Positions 43,623 through 53,054 of a stretch of 64,000 nucleotides of DNA are shown here, piece after piece. Made by a program: the position numbers and the translations under genes. The notes under the pieces were generated by a model. That model was given only the letters and a program-made list of their open reading frames with translations, made no database searches and was not told the DNA's origin. The stretch covers positions 248,001 through 312,000 of the forward strand of contig NZ_CP026121.1 in assembly GCF_003330845.1 (NCBI RefSeq), given 5' to 3'. The first letter of the stretch is position 1. Every line of letters starts with the position of its first letter. The stretch comes from Streptomyces sp. Go-475 (GTDB taxonomy: Bacteria > Actinomycetota > Actinomycetes > Streptomycetales > Streptomycetaceae).

Positions 43623-43660
43623 CCGGCCGCGGCTCCCGGGAGAGCCCCGGGAGCGGCCGG
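43623..43660. terminator. Hairpin between the methyltransferase and chaplin genes
   Basis: CCGGCC-GC-GGCTCCCGGG pairs with CCCGGGAGC-GGCCGG with a small bulge and an AGAG-type loop. It begins 5 bp after the methyltransferase stop and can serve both convergent genes. Confidence 0.75.
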
Positions 43661-43681
43661 CCCCCGTGCCGGATGGCTGTC

Positions 43682-44359
43682 TCAGCCGTCCGCTCCCGGG
43701 CGGAACCGTCGGCGCAGGACCACTCCCCCGGCCACGAGGGCCGCGCTCACCGCGACGGCCGGGAGGGTGTGGTCGGTGCCCGTGCGGGCGAGGGCGCCCC
43801 GGGTCTGCTGCGGGGTGTGCGGGGCCGGTTCCGGGGCCGGGGCCGGGTGCGCGCGCGGTGGGGTGGAGGGCTTCGGGGCCGGCTCCGGTGGGTGGTGGGG
43901 GCGGACCGGGCGTTCGCCGGGTGTGTTCGAGGACTCGTTGCCGGTCGAGGCGTTGCCGATGCCGACCACGTTCACCGAGTTGCCGGTGACGTTGACCGGC
44001 AGGTCGACCGGCAGCTGGATCCCGTTGCCGGAGACCACGCCCGGGGAATCCTTTCCGCTGCCCTGGGCGACCGCGCCGCCGGGCTTGCCGGGCCGGTCGC
44101 CGGGGCGATGCGCGGGCCTGCTCTTGTTCGCGCAGCTGTTGCCCGCGGCGGGGTTCAGGAGCCCCACCACGTTCACCGTGTTCCCGCACACGTTCACCGG
44201 GACGTGCACCGGCAGCTGGATGGTGTTGCCGGAGACCACCCCGGGCGAACCGGCCGCCGAGCCGTCCGCCCCGGAACCGGCGTGGGCGGGGACGGTCAGG
44301 GCCATCGCGCCCGAGGCGGCGGCGACGGCGATCACACCGTTTCGGGTAACCCGTCTCAT
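43682..44359 (-). CDS. Long chaplin with LAxTG sorting signal
   Basis: A 225-residue ChpA/B/C-type chaplin that forms the hydrophobic coat of aerial hyphae. The signal peptide ends about residue 27 (TVPAHA). Chaplin domain 1 (~38-78) has both Cys (NVCGNTVN, GNSCANK). Domain 2 (~103-145) reads NVTGNSVNVVGIGNASTGNE and lacks both. A Pro-rich spanner leads to LARTG (sortase site), a helix, and RRRFRPG. Sortase would anchor it to peptidoglycan. Start ATG 44359. Confidence 0.92.
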   Translation of the reverse strand: MRRVTRNGVIAVAAASGAMALTVPAHAGSGADGSAAGSPGVVSGNTIQLPVHVPVNVCGNTVNVVGLLNPAAGNSCANKSRPAHRPGDRPGKPGGAVAQGSGKDSPGVVSGNGIQLPVDLPVNVTGNSVNVVGIGNASTGNESSNTPGERPVRPHHPPEPAPKPSTPPRAHPAPAPEPAPHTPQQTRGALARTGTDHTLPAVAVSAALVAGGVVLRRRFRPGADG

Positions 44360-44618
44360 AGGTTCCCTGCCTTCCAGACATCGTCGCGGGCACTCACCCG
44401 CATGAGACAAAACGCGACGCCCCCGATCCGAGTTATGGCTTATCGGCCTTTCACTCCATCGAGCGGCCCGGTTGTCGAACTAGCGGTAAAACCCTTCGTA
44501 TGCGGGGTGCGGCGGCGCAGGATAAGGCACTTCGCCCGGCCCCGCCCGTGCGGAGGCGCGGCCCCGGGGGCCCGCTTATCGTGGGCGAGGGCGCCGTGGG
44601 GCGCCCTGGGAGGCATCG

Positions 44619-46190
44619 ATGCTGGCCAAGCTGTCCACGCACCCCTCGCTCCGGCGCTGCGCGGTCACCGGCACGGCCGGGCTCGCCCTGCTGGGTACGG
44701 GGCTGCCGGCCGCCGACGACCCCCCGCCCGGCCTGGCGCGCTTCTACGAACAGAAGGTCCGCTGGTCGGCCTGCGCGGGCGCGGAGATACCGAAGGACCT
44801 GCAGTGCGGCAAGGTCACCGTGCCGCTCGACTACTCCCGGCCGGAGCAGGGCACCCTCGATCTCGCCGTGGCCCGCTACCGGGCGACGGGCAAGTCCCGG
44901 GGCTCGGTGCTGCTGAACTTCGGCGGCCCGGGCGGTCAGGGCGTGGCCCAACTCGCCGTGGGCGGCAAGGACTTCATGGGCCTGACGGACGGGTACGACG
45001 TCGTCGCCTTCGACCCCCGCGGCGTCGGCCGCTCCTCACCGGTCAGCTGCGGCAACGCCTCGGGCGAGGCCCTGGACGCCACCGACGGCAACGCCGACGT
45101 GACCGACCCGCAGGCCGTGCTCGGCAAGCTGCGCGACGCGGCGGCCGAGTGCGCCGAGCACTCGGGCCCCGTCCTGCCCCACATCGGCACCGTGAACGCC
45201 GCCCGCGACCTGGACGTCATGCGTGACGCGCTCGGCGACGACAAGCTCAACTACCTGGGCTTCTCGTACGGCAGCCGGCTCGGCGCGGTGTACGCGGCCC
45301 AGTTCCCCGACAGGGTCGGCAGGATGGTGCTGGACGGCGTCGACACGCTGACCGAGCCGCTGGCCGAGCAGGGTGTGGTGAGCGCGCAGGGGCAGCAGAC
45401 CGCGCTGGAGAACTTCCTCACCTGGTGCACGGAGGACATCGCCTGCCCGTTCGGCCGGAACGCCCGCGAGGCGAGAGAACACGTCGTACAGGTGGTCGAG
45501 TCGCTCGACGAGGAGCCGGTGCCGACGGACTTCGGCGAGGAGTTCTCCGGGCAGGACTTCGCGGGCGCGCTGGCCCAGGGGCTGTACAGCCGGGAGCTGT
45601 GGCCCTCGCTGCAGCGGGCCATCGCGCGGCTGATCGAGGACGGGGACACCCGCGGCCTGGAGGCCTTCCTGTCCGGCGGGTTCCTCCTCCCGCCGCTGCG
45701 GGCCCCGCACGCCGGTCTCACCGACCCGGAGGACGTGCCCCTGGACAACCTGCCGGCGGCCCTGATGGCGGTCAACTGCGCGGACGATCCCGACCGCCCC
45801 GCCGCCGCGCAGGTCGGCCGGGAGCTCGGCCGGCTGCGCGCCCGCTACGAGCGCGCGTCACCGGTCTTCGGCCGGTACCGGCTCACCCAGGTGCTGATGT
45901 GCTACGGCCGCCCCAAGGGCACCGACTTCATCCGCGACGAGGTCAAGGACGTCGACACGCCGAGGATGCTGCTCGTCGGCACCCGGGGCGACCCCGCCAC
46001 GCCGTACCGGTGGACGATGGAGACGGCCGAGCGGCTCGGGTCGTCGGCCGTGGTGCTCGACAACCGGGGCGAGGGCCACACCGGCTACGGCTCCTCCCCG
46101 TGCGTGCACCGCAAGGTCGACGCCTTCCTGCTGTACGGCACGCTCCCGCCGGACGGCAGCTCCTGCGGCTCGGACCACGACACGGAGTGA
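44619..46190 (+). CDS. Secreted alpha/beta hydrolase of the tripeptidyl aminopeptidase (SlpD/TAP) family
   Basis: A 523-residue exported hydrolase. The weak signal peptide spans ~1-32 (no lipobox Cys). The fold shows the oxyanion segment LLNFGGPGGQG, the nucleophile Ser in LGFSYGSRLG, the Asp in GTRGDPATPY and His in GEGHTGYGSS. TAP-like C-terminal Cys pairs (CSDDPDR-like NCADDPDR, SSPCVH) fit S33 peptidases that remove N-terminal peptides. The natural substrate is unknown. ATG 44619 with GGAGG upstream. Confidence 0.88.
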   Translation: MLAKLSTHPSLRRCAVTGTAGLALLGTGLPAADDPPPGLARFYEQKVRWSACAGAEIPKDLQCGKVTVPLDYSRPEQGTLDLAVARYRATGKSRGSVLLNFGGPGGQGVAQLAVGGKDFMGLTDGYDVVAFDPRGVGRSSPVSCGNASGEALDATDGNADVTDPQAVLGKLRDAAAECAEHSGPVLPHIGTVNAARDLDVMRDALGDDKLNYLGFSYGSRLGAVYAAQFPDRVGRMVLDGVDTLTEPLAEQGVVSAQGQQTALENFLTWCTEDIACPFGRNAREAREHVVQVVESLDEEPVPTDFGEEFSGQDFAGALAQGLYSRELWPSLQRAIARLIEDGDTRGLEAFLSGGFLLPPLRAPHAGLTDPEDVPLDNLPAALMAVNCADDPDRPAAAQVGRELGRLRARYERASPVFGRYRLTQVLMCYGRPKGTDFIRDEVKDVDTPRMLLVGTRGDPATPYRWTMETAERLGSSAVVLDNRGEGHTGYGSSPCVHRKVDAFLLYGTLPPDGSSCGSDHDTE

Positions 46191-46244
46191 GCCGGCCCCG
46201 ACCTCAGCCGAACGGGACGTACGTCCGTGACGGCGCGCCCGTCC

Positions 46245-46601
46245 TCACGCACCCAGCCGCCGCCGAACGCTCTCGGCGACCTGCCCGGCGTCCGCGACGG
46301 AGACGGCGAGGCGGGTGAACGGCACCGGCCGCCGCAGCTCCAGGACCACGACGGGGACCCCCGCCCGGACGGCGACGAAATCCCGGCCCAGGGCGTGGAG
46401 CCGCTCCCCGACACACCACCGGCCGGGGCGGCAGCGGCCGCCGAGCTGCGTGCCGCGCAGAGCCCGCCACCATTCCGGCTCGACCCGCACGTCCCGCACG
46501 TCCGCGGAGCGCACCCGCACCTCGCGGCGCCGGGCCGGCAGCGCTTCCCGCGGCGCGAGCCGGACCACGACCTCGTCGCCGTCCACCACCAGGCGTGCCA
46601 T
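46245..46601 (-). CDS. Conserved hypothetical protein (118 aa)
   Basis: A beta-rich soluble protein (MARLVVDGDEVVVRLAPRE, RRREVRVRSADVRDVRVEPE, GRDFVAVRAGVPVVVLELRR) whose strand pattern resembles a bacterial PH-like domain. No catalytic motif. The start at ATG 46601 follows GGAGGAGG closely. It converges with the TAP-like hydrolase gene. Function unknown. Confidence 0.7.
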   Translation of the reverse strand: MARLVVDGDEVVVRLAPREALPARRREVRVRSADVRDVRVEPEWWRALRGTQLGGRCRPGRWCVGERLHALGRDFVAVRAGVPVVVLELRRPVPFTRLAVSVADAGQVAESVRRRLGA

Positions 46602-46713
46602 CGGCAGCCACCTCCTCCCCCAGCCTGCACCCGCGAAGGCCCCCGCGAGCACCCGAGCCGTCCGGCCGATTGCCCCAAATGCCCTAAAGGTGAATCCGCT
46701 CTATCGTGCTGTC

Positions 46714-47808
46714 ATGGAGCACGTTCTGAGTCCCGCGATCCTTGCCGAACTGCGGCGCCCGCGCCCCTACCCCGCGGTCTCCGTGCTGACGCCGACGCAC
46801 CGGCGCGAACCCGACAACGCCCAGGACCAGGTCCGGCTGCGCAATGTGGTGGCCGAGGCCAAGCGGCAACTGGAGGCGGATCCGGCGGTCAGCCGCGAGC
46901 GACGCGCCGAGGTCTGCCGGCACCTCGACCGCGCCCTGTCCGAGATCGATCTGACGCACGCCGAGGACGGTCTGGTGATCTTCGCCGCTCCGGGCGAGCA
47001 CCAGGTGTGGTCACTGGCCCGGCCCGTGCCCGAACGCGTGGTGCTCTCGGACACCTTCCTCACCCGCAACCTCGTCTCCGCGCAGACGGCCGAGCGGCCG
47101 TTCTGGGCGCTGTCGCTCGCCGCCGACCGCGTCACGCTCTGGAACGGCGGTGTCGACCGCGTCACCGAGGCCCGCGTCGGCGGCTTCCCGCTGACCCGGC
47201 GCGTGGAGAACTTCGACCCGGAGCGGCAGCAGCGCGTCGGCGACCTGCCGAGCGCCTTCCGCGAGGAACGCACCCGCCAGTTCCTGCGCGAGACCGACAC
47301 CGCGGTGGGCGCCGTCCTGCGCGACCACCCGCGGCGGCTGTACGTCACCGGCGAGCCGGCCGCCCTCTCCCTGCTGGACGAGGTCGGCAGCGCCGCCAAG
47401 GGTGCGGTGCACGTCCCGCACGGCGGGCTCGCGCACGGGACCCCCGAGGCGGTGTGGCAGGCCCTGCGTCCGGTGCTCGAGGAGGAGGCCCGCGGCAGCG
47501 CGGACGCCGTGGCCCGGGCCCTCGAAACGGCCCGGGGGCGACGGGCGTTCGCCGCCGGTGTCGACGAGCTGTGGCAGAGCGCCCGGGACGGCCGCGTCCG
47601 GCTGCTGGCCGTCGAGGAGAACTACCGCGTGACGGTCCAGGACGCCGGGGACCACCTGGTCCTCGCCGCGGACGGCGACCTCGACTCCCGCGAGGACATC
47701 GTGGACGAGATCGTCGAGCAGTGCCTGGAGACGGGAGCCGACGTCCGTTTCGTACCGGACGGCACCCTCGGGGAGGCGGAGGGCATCGCCGGAGTGCTGA
47801 GGTACTGA
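46714..47808 (+). CDS. baeRF3-type (archaeo-eukaryotic release-factor-like) protein
   Basis: A 364-residue protein with the layout of bacterial eRF1-like families: N-terminal PAVSVLTPTHRREPDN, a middle RNase H-like region (FWALSLAADRVTLWNGG, VGAVLRDHPRRLYVTG), and a C-terminal L7Ae-like half (RVRLLAVEENYRV, ADVRFVPDGTLGEAEGIAGVLRY). These families are proposed to act on stalled ribosomes. No GGQ-type peptidyl hydrolase motif was seen. ATG 46714. Confidence 0.8.
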   Translation: MEHVLSPAILAELRRPRPYPAVSVLTPTHRREPDNAQDQVRLRNVVAEAKRQLEADPAVSRERRAEVCRHLDRALSEIDLTHAEDGLVIFAAPGEHQVWSLARPVPERVVLSDTFLTRNLVSAQTAERPFWALSLAADRVTLWNGGVDRVTEARVGGFPLTRRVENFDPERQQRVGDLPSAFREERTRQFLRETDTAVGAVLRDHPRRLYVTGEPAALSLLDEVGSAAKGAVHVPHGGLAHGTPEAVWQALRPVLEEEARGSADAVARALETARGRRAFAAGVDELWQSARDGRVRLLAVEENYRVTVQDAGDHLVLAADGDLDSREDIVDEIVEQCLETGADVRFVPDGTLGEAEGIAGVLRY

Positions 47809-47933
47809 CCCGGGCATCGAACACAGGGCCGTCGAACATGCGCGGGAACCTACTCCCGGCGTCCCGACGGAGCGTCAAATACCCTGTGTAATCTACGACT
47901 TGGGCCTCCGGGGAGCGCGCCCAGCGCCTACCT

Positions 47934-47991
47934 CGGAGTAACTCCGTGAGACTGTGGCATATGCCAGAAGCACCACCGTATCGTGTGGTGC
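47934..47991. promoter_or_regulatory. Three palindromes in 58 bp upstream of the SpoIIE phosphatase
   Basis: Perfect dyads follow one another: CGGAGT-A-ACTCCG (47934-47946), TGGCATATGCCA (47955-47966) and GCACCAC-N8-GTGGTGC (47970-47991). They lie ~90-150 bp before the phosphatase start, in a patch with lower GC than the rest of the window. They may be operators; the third could also form an RNA hairpin. Confidence 0.55.
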
Positions 47992-48082
47992 CAAATCCCT
48001 TACAGGGCGTCGCGGGCTGTGCGACAGTCGTAACGGTCCCTCCGTCCGCCCTGGCCGTACCGTCCCCGCATCGGAGTGCGTC

Positions 48083-49492
48083 ATGCCGTCCCACCTCTCC
48101 GCGGACCGCCCAGCCGCCCAGCCGCCCGGACGCGGCTCGGTCGACGCCCTCATATCGCAGACGCGGCGGCTCAAGGGCGACGTGGACGCCGTGCGCCGGG
48201 GCGCCGAGGAGGAGGAAGCGGACCACCCGCGGGGACGCTGGCAGCGCGCCCTGTACGACCTCGCCCTGCACCAGCTCAACGACCTCGACCAGCACCTGGC
48301 CCAGCTGCGGGACGGCCCGCCGCCCACGACGCGGACGCCGGAGCCGGCCACACCCCCGCCGGGCTCACTGCTCAGCCGGGTCGGCAGCGCCGAGTGGAAC
48401 CTGCTGACGGACGAGGTCAGTTGGTCCGGGGAGCTCTACCAGATCCTCGGCCGCGACCCCGCCGCTCCCCCGCTCACCCTCGACGAGCTGCCGTCACTGG
48501 TACTCGACGAGGACCGGCCGAAGCTGACGGCGATGGTGACGAACTGCCTCGTCGACGCCCGGCCCATCGACGGCGAGTTCCGCATCGCACACCGGGACGG
48601 CGCCGTCCGGACCGTGCACATGATGGGCGAACCGGTGCTCGACACTGACGGCAGCACCGCCTCGATGTGGGCCGTGCTGCGGGACGTCAGCGAACTGCGC
48701 CGCAGCCAGCGGGTGGTGAGCGAGACCCGTGACTCGCTCCACCACCAGCGGGAGGCCGCGCGGACCGAGCACCGGCTCGCGGTAGAGCTGCAGGAAGCCG
48801 TGCTGCCGCCATGGCGCGGCTCCCTGCGGCTCCCGCACCGGGGCCCGCGGACCCTGGACCTCGCGGCCCGGTGCCTCCAGGCGTCCACGACCACCCTGAT
48901 CGGCGGCGACTGGTACGACGCGCTCGAACTGACCGACGGCGAGACGCTCCTCAGCGTCGGCGACCTCACCGGGCAGGGGGTCGGTGTCACCTCCAACATG
49001 ACCATGCTGCTCGGCGCCGTACGCGGCATGGCGATGGCCGGCGCGCAGCCCGGACAGTTGATGGCCTGGCTGAACCAGTTACTCGACGCCACCGTGCAAC
49101 CCGCCCTCGGCAGCGCCGTCTGCTGCCGCTACCGGCCCGACAGCCGCACCCTGGTGTGGGCGCAGGCCGGACACCCCGCCCCGCTGCTGTTCCGCGACGG
49201 GACGGGACGCGCGCTGGACGCCCCGGACGGCGTCCTGCTGGGCGCCACCTCGGGGCCGGTCTACGGGCAGGCCGAGGAAACCCTCCGCGTGGGCGACCTG
49301 CTGCTCCTGCACACCGACGGGCTGGTGCCCGGGCACACCGGAACGGCGGCCGCGAACCTCCTCCTCGACCTGGCCCCGCGCCTCGCCGGGAACCGCACCG
49401 CGGAGGACTGCGTGCAGACGGTCGTCGAGGAGTTCGGCGCGAGCGAGCGCGAGGACAACGCCTGTCTGCTCGCCGTCAAGGTCACGTCATAG
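48083..49492 (+). CDS. PAS-domain PP2C (SpoIIE-type) phosphatase, TTA codon
   Basis: A 469-residue cytoplasmic phosphatase. A Gln/Glu-rich N-terminus (~1-90) is followed by a PAS fold (~95-215; GSAEWNLLTDEVSWSGELY), a coiled linker, and a SpoIIE/RsbU-type PP2C domain (~235-469). The metal motifs are IGGDWYDAL, SVGDLTGQG, LLLLHTDGLV and EREDNACLL. Such enzymes dephosphorylate anti-anti-sigma proteins and free SigB-type factors; one is encoded at 8.7 kb. Codon 333 is TTA (49079-49081), implying bldA dependence. ATG 48083. Confidence 0.88.
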   Translation: MPSHLSADRPAAQPPGRGSVDALISQTRRLKGDVDAVRRGAEEEEADHPRGRWQRALYDLALHQLNDLDQHLAQLRDGPPPTTRTPEPATPPPGSLLSRVGSAEWNLLTDEVSWSGELYQILGRDPAAPPLTLDELPSLVLDEDRPKLTAMVTNCLVDARPIDGEFRIAHRDGAVRTVHMMGEPVLDTDGSTASMWAVLRDVSELRRSQRVVSETRDSLHHQREAARTEHRLAVELQEAVLPPWRGSLRLPHRGPRTLDLAARCLQASTTTLIGGDWYDALELTDGETLLSVGDLTGQGVGVTSNMTMLLGAVRGMAMAGAQPGQLMAWLNQLLDATVQPALGSAVCCRYRPDSRTLVWAQAGHPAPLLFRDGTGRALDAPDGVLLGATSGPVYGQAEETLRVGDLLLLHTDGLVPGHTGTAAANLLLDLAPRLAGNRTAEDCVQTVVEEFGASEREDNACLLAVKVTS

Positions 49493-49497
49493 GAACA

Positions 49498-50991
49498 TCA
49501 GGCCCGTGCGCTGGTGCCGCCCCTGCCCTTCGCCTTCGGCAGAGCGAGCTTGATCTCCTCCCGCAGCTCCTGGATCCTCGGGTATCCGGCGTACTCGGCG
49601 GTGAGCCGGTACATCTGGCGCAGCCGGTCCCAGGTGCGGTGGGAGGAGTTGGAACCCATCGACACCAGGGCCAGTCGCGCGTAGCGGTCCGCCTGTTCGG
49701 GGTCGTCCGCGATGAAGCAGGCCGAGGCCATCGACAGGTAGTCGAAGATCTTCGACCGCTGCCGGCCGTCGACCCGCAGGGCGAGCGCCTTCTCCGCGTA
49801 GTGCTGGGCATGCGCGGCCGCGCCCGGCTCGAACTCGGCGAGCGTGCGGTAGGCCAGGGCCTGCATGCCGTAGAGGTCCTCCTCCTTGAAGGTCTGCATC
49901 CAGTCCGGCGGGGGGACGTCGGCCTTGTCGGAGACGAAGAGGTCCTCCGCCTGCCCGAGCGTGCGGCGCATGGCCTGGCCCTTGCCCATGGAGGCCTGTG
50001 CCCAGGCCTCGATGGTGTAGAGCATCGCCCGGGTGCGGGGCAGCACCTCGTCGCCCGAGCCGGACGTGGCGAGCTTCATCAGGTCCAGGGCGTCGTCCGG
50101 CCGGCCCAGGTGCACCATCTGGCGGGCCGCGCGGGAGAGCGCCTCGCCCGCGCGGGGCCGGTCCCCGCCCTCTCTGGCCGCGTGCGCGGCGATGACGAAG
50201 TACTTCTGGGCCGTGGGCTCCAGGCCGACGTCGTGCGACATCCAGCCCGCGAGGACGGCCAGGTTGGCGGCGACGCCCCACAGGCGCCGCTGGAGGTGGG
50301 GTGGGTGACGGTAGGCGAGCATGCCGCCCACCTCGTTGAGCTGGCCCACCACGGCCTTGCGCTGGAGCCCGCCGCCGCGGGCCGCGTCCCAGGCGCGGAA
50401 CACCTCGACCGAGCGCTCCAGTTCCTCGATCTCCTGCGACCCGATGGGGGCGGCCTCGTAACGGTCGAACCCAGCGGGGTCGGCGTGCAGGGGATGGTCG
50501 AGGTCGGGGGCGTCGGCCGTCAGGGCAGGGTCGGTGTGCAGCCAGTCGTACATGGCGCTGCTGAGTGCGGATCCCGCGGCGAGCGCGGCGCCCGCGCCCA
50601 CCAAGCCGCGTCGGTTGAGCATGAGGTCCATTCCCGTGAATTCGGTGAGGACCGCAGCCGTCCGCTCGGGCGCCCACGGCACACCGTCGGGAGCCTCCGG
50701 GCTCCCGCCGCCCTGCCGTTTCCCCGCACGCCCGTGCCGGACCAGACCGAGGTCCTCGATGGTCACGACACGGCCGAGACGCTCGGTGAACAGAGCCGCC
50801 AGCACCCGCGGCACCGGATCGCGCGGGATCTCTCCCATGTCGATCCACCGCCGCACCCGGGAGGTGTCGGTCGACAGCTGGGGATGGCCCATGGCCGCCG
50901 CCTGCCGGTTGACCAGCCTCGCGAGTTCGCCCTTGGACCAGCCGGCCAGGCCGAACAGGTCCGCGAGCCGGGTGTTGGGTTGTCCGCTCAC
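49498..50991 (-). CDS. NsdA/NsdB-like negative developmental regulator
   Basis: A 497-residue Streptomyces regulator. It has an N-terminal HTH-like segment (RLADLFGLAGWSKGELARLV, DTSRVRRWIDMGEIPRD), then GLVGAGAALAAGSALSSAM and a long TPR-like helical array (~180-490). NsdA and NsdB repress antibiotic production and sporulation in S. coelicolor; this protein looks more like NsdB by gene context (near the clpP3-sigL region), which needs alignment. GTG 50991. It is divergent from the APH-fold gene. Confidence 0.8.
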   Translation of the reverse strand: MSGQPNTRLADLFGLAGWSKGELARLVNRQAAAMGHPQLSTDTSRVRRWIDMGEIPRDPVPRVLAALFTERLGRVVTIEDLGLVRHGRAGKRQGGGSPEAPDGVPWAPERTAAVLTEFTGMDLMLNRRGLVGAGAALAAGSALSSAMYDWLHTDPALTADAPDLDHPLHADPAGFDRYEAAPIGSQEIEELERSVEVFRAWDAARGGGLQRKAVVGQLNEVGGMLAYRHPPHLQRRLWGVAANLAVLAGWMSHDVGLEPTAQKYFVIAAHAAREGGDRPRAGEALSRAARQMVHLGRPDDALDLMKLATSGSGDEVLPRTRAMLYTIEAWAQASMGKGQAMRRTLGQAEDLFVSDKADVPPPDWMQTFKEEDLYGMQALAYRTLAEFEPGAAAHAQHYAEKALALRVDGRQRSKIFDYLSMASACFIADDPEQADRYARLALVSMGSNSSHRTWDRLRQMYRLTAEYAGYPRIQELREEIKLALPKAKGRGGTSARA

Positions 50992-51225
50992 GTCAAGCCC
51001 CCAGGTTCTCGGCTGAGTTGACAGTAGCCCGGGGAGACTTGCCGGGCGACTATTCGCCAGGGTTCGCCAGGGTGCGCCAGATGGTGTGCCACCGGCCATC
51101 CGGTGTCAGGTAGGAACGCGCCACCCCGACCCGGTCGCCGCAGGGACATTCCCCAGGGTGATCCCGGGAGTCCGGGCCGGGTGGTGCGCTGTCGTCGCAG
51201 GCACACGAAGGGATCTGTCTCGCCC

Positions 51226-52365
51226 ATGTACGCAGCATCGTCCTCCGTGTCCGCACCGCCCCGGCCGCTCCACCCGCGTCCCACGGACAGCGGCCCCTAC
51301 CTCGCCCCCGCGCGGCCGGCGGCCCCCGTGCTCGGAGCGGGCAGGGCCCGGCGCGGCGCGGTGCTCGGCACGCAACCGCTCAGCGGGAGACTCGACTTGT
51401 CCGGCCCCCAGGGCGCGCAGCTGCGCACGGCCATCGCGTCGGTGCACCGCATCTGCCCGGAGTTCTCCCCGGTGCAGGTCCTGCGCCGCAGCGGCCGGTC
51501 CGTGCTGCTGGTCGGTACGACCGGTCGCAGCTCGGCCGTCGCCAAGTGTTTACTGGACCACTCCCCCGCCTGGTCCGAGCGGATCCGCCACGAGATAGCG
51601 GCGTACCGCTCGTTCGTCCGGCACCGCCCTCCCGTGCGCGTGCCGCGACTGATCGCGGCGGACCCGGACAACTGCACCCTGGTGATCGAGCGGATGCCCG
51701 GGCGGGTGGCGGCCCTCCAGCGGCACCCGGCCGAGGCACCGCCCCGGGCGGACATCAGGGCGGCGCTCGGCGCGATCTGCCGGCTGAACGCCTGGCGGCC
51801 CCCGGCGGGCACGTTCGACGCCCCGCTGGACTACGCGGCCCGGATCTCGCGCTACCACGAGCTGGGACTGCTCACCGACCGGGACCTGGGCGACCTGCAG
51901 AAGCTGCTGCACGGCATCGCGCAGGCGGCCGGGCGGCAGGGCATGGGCCAGTTCTGCCACGGCGACGCCCTGCTGTCGAACATCCTCCTGTCACCGGCCG
52001 GTCCAGTGCTGGTGGACTGGGAGCACGCGGGCTGGTACCTGCCGGGTTACGACCTGGCGACGCTGTGGTCGGTGCTCGGGGACGCACCGGTGGCTCGTCG
52101 CCAGATCAGCCAGATCGCGCAGTCGGCGGGCACGGCGTCCAGGGATGCCTTCCTGGTGAACCTGATGCTGGTGCTGACGCGTGAGATCCGGACGTACGAG
52201 ACGGCCGTGCAGCGTTCGATGCACGACGCGACCCCGGCGGCACCGGGCACGGCCCACCCTGGTGCTGCGCCGTCCGGCGAGGAGCAGCGGCTGCTGCTGC
52301 GGCGGCTGCACGACGACTGCCAGATGGCCCGGCGGGCCGTGCGCGCGGCGGTCGGCACTCGCTGA
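51226..52365 (+). CDS. Aminoglycoside phosphotransferase-fold protein, TTA codon
   Basis: A 379-residue APH-fold kinase with a ~65-residue Pro/Ser-rich N-terminal extension. The catalytic loop is [13 protein letters not shown] and the metal loop is [16 protein letters not shown]. Codon 109 is TTA (51550-51552). The conserved divergent placement with an nsd-type regulator suggests a developmental rather than a resistance role; the substrate is unknown. ATG 51226. Confidence 0.82.
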   Translation: MYAASSSVSAPPRPLHPRPTDSGPYLAPARPAAPVLGAGRARRGAVLGTQPLSGRLDLSGPQGAQLRTAIASVHRICPEFSPVQVLRRSGRSVLLVGTTGRSSAVAKCLLDHSPAWSERIRHEIAAYRSFVRHRPPVRVPRLIAADPDNCTLVIERMPGRVAALQRHPAEAPPRADIRAALGAICRLNAWRPPAGTFDAPLDYAARISRYHELGLLTDRDLGDLQKLLHGIAQAAGRQGMGQFCHGDALLSNILLSPAGPVLVDWEHAGWYLPGYDLATLWSVLGDAPVARRQISQIAQSAGTASRDAFLVNLMLVLTREIRTYETAVQRSMHDATPAAPGTAHPGAAPSGEEQRLLLRRLHDDCQMARRAVRAAVGTR

Positions 52366-52377
52366 CGGGGACGAAGA

Positions 52378-52411
52378 GGCCGCTGTACGCCTGGTCAGGC
52401 GCACAGCGGCC
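52378..52411 (+). terminator. Terminator after the APH-fold gene
   Basis: GGCCGCTGT and ACAGCGGCC pair around an inner partly paired GCCTG/CAGGC element and are followed by CTTTCG. It lies 12 bp after the stop. Confidence 0.85.
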
Positions 52412-52441
52412 CTTTCGTGTGTGCGGGCTGCCGCCGAGGGT

Positions 52442-52939
52442 TCAGCCCTGCTGGAAGAGCTCCGCGGGCAGTGGCTTGAGGAGGGCGTACAGGTCGTCCG
52501 TGATGGGGCGGTCCCAGGCTGCGATGGTCACCAGGACGTTGTCGCTGCGGTCGAACTGGACGCAGGAGATACGGCCCTCGGAGAGCTTGACGCGCCGCAC
52601 GATCAGGAGGTTGTCACCCTGCATCACCGGGACGTCCTCGGTGCCGACGACGGTGACCTCCTCGTCGTTCTCCAGCGCCAGCAGCAGCTGGGCCACCTCG
52701 AAGGGGACCTCGCCCTCGGGGACCTCGCGGGCCGGGGAGCCCTCCGGCAGATTGCCGATGATCATCGCGGGGCCGCGGCCGCCGAACAGGTCGTAGCGCA
52801 GGAAGACGCCCTGGCAGGTGCCGTCGGGCGCGGGCAGCAGGCCCGCACCGAGGTTGCCGGGCCAGTCGCCCGGATCCATGGCCAGTACGTCGAAGTCGGG
52901 CCCGGCGGGAGTGGCGCTGCGGCGGCGGAGGAACGACAT
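52442..52939 (-). CDS. Conserved hypothetical protein (165 aa)
   Basis: A soluble acidic protein with the opening FDVLAMDPGDWPGNLGAGLLP and a middle GNLPEGSPAREVPEGEVPFE; the C-terminal half is beta-rich (VVGTEDVPVMQGDNLLIVRR). No known domain recognised. It is convergent with the APH-fold gene, sharing the terminator between them. A role near nsd/APH genes is only positional. Confidence 0.7.
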   Translation of the reverse strand: MSFLRRRSATPAGPDFDVLAMDPGDWPGNLGAGLLPAPDGTCQGVFLRYDLFGGRGPAMIIGNLPEGSPAREVPEGEVPFEVAQLLLALENDEEVTVVGTEDVPVMQGDNLLIVRRVKLSEGRISCVQFDRSDNVLVTIAAWDRPITDDLYALLKPLPAELFQQG

Positions 52940-53054
52940 GCCGCCATGGTACGTGCCCGGGCCTGCGAAGTGCGGGGCGGGCGGCGTACCGGTCGGGCCG
53001 GATCGCCGCCCGCGCCGTCGGCGGGGGCGGGCCGCTACGGCCGTACCGGCCGGA

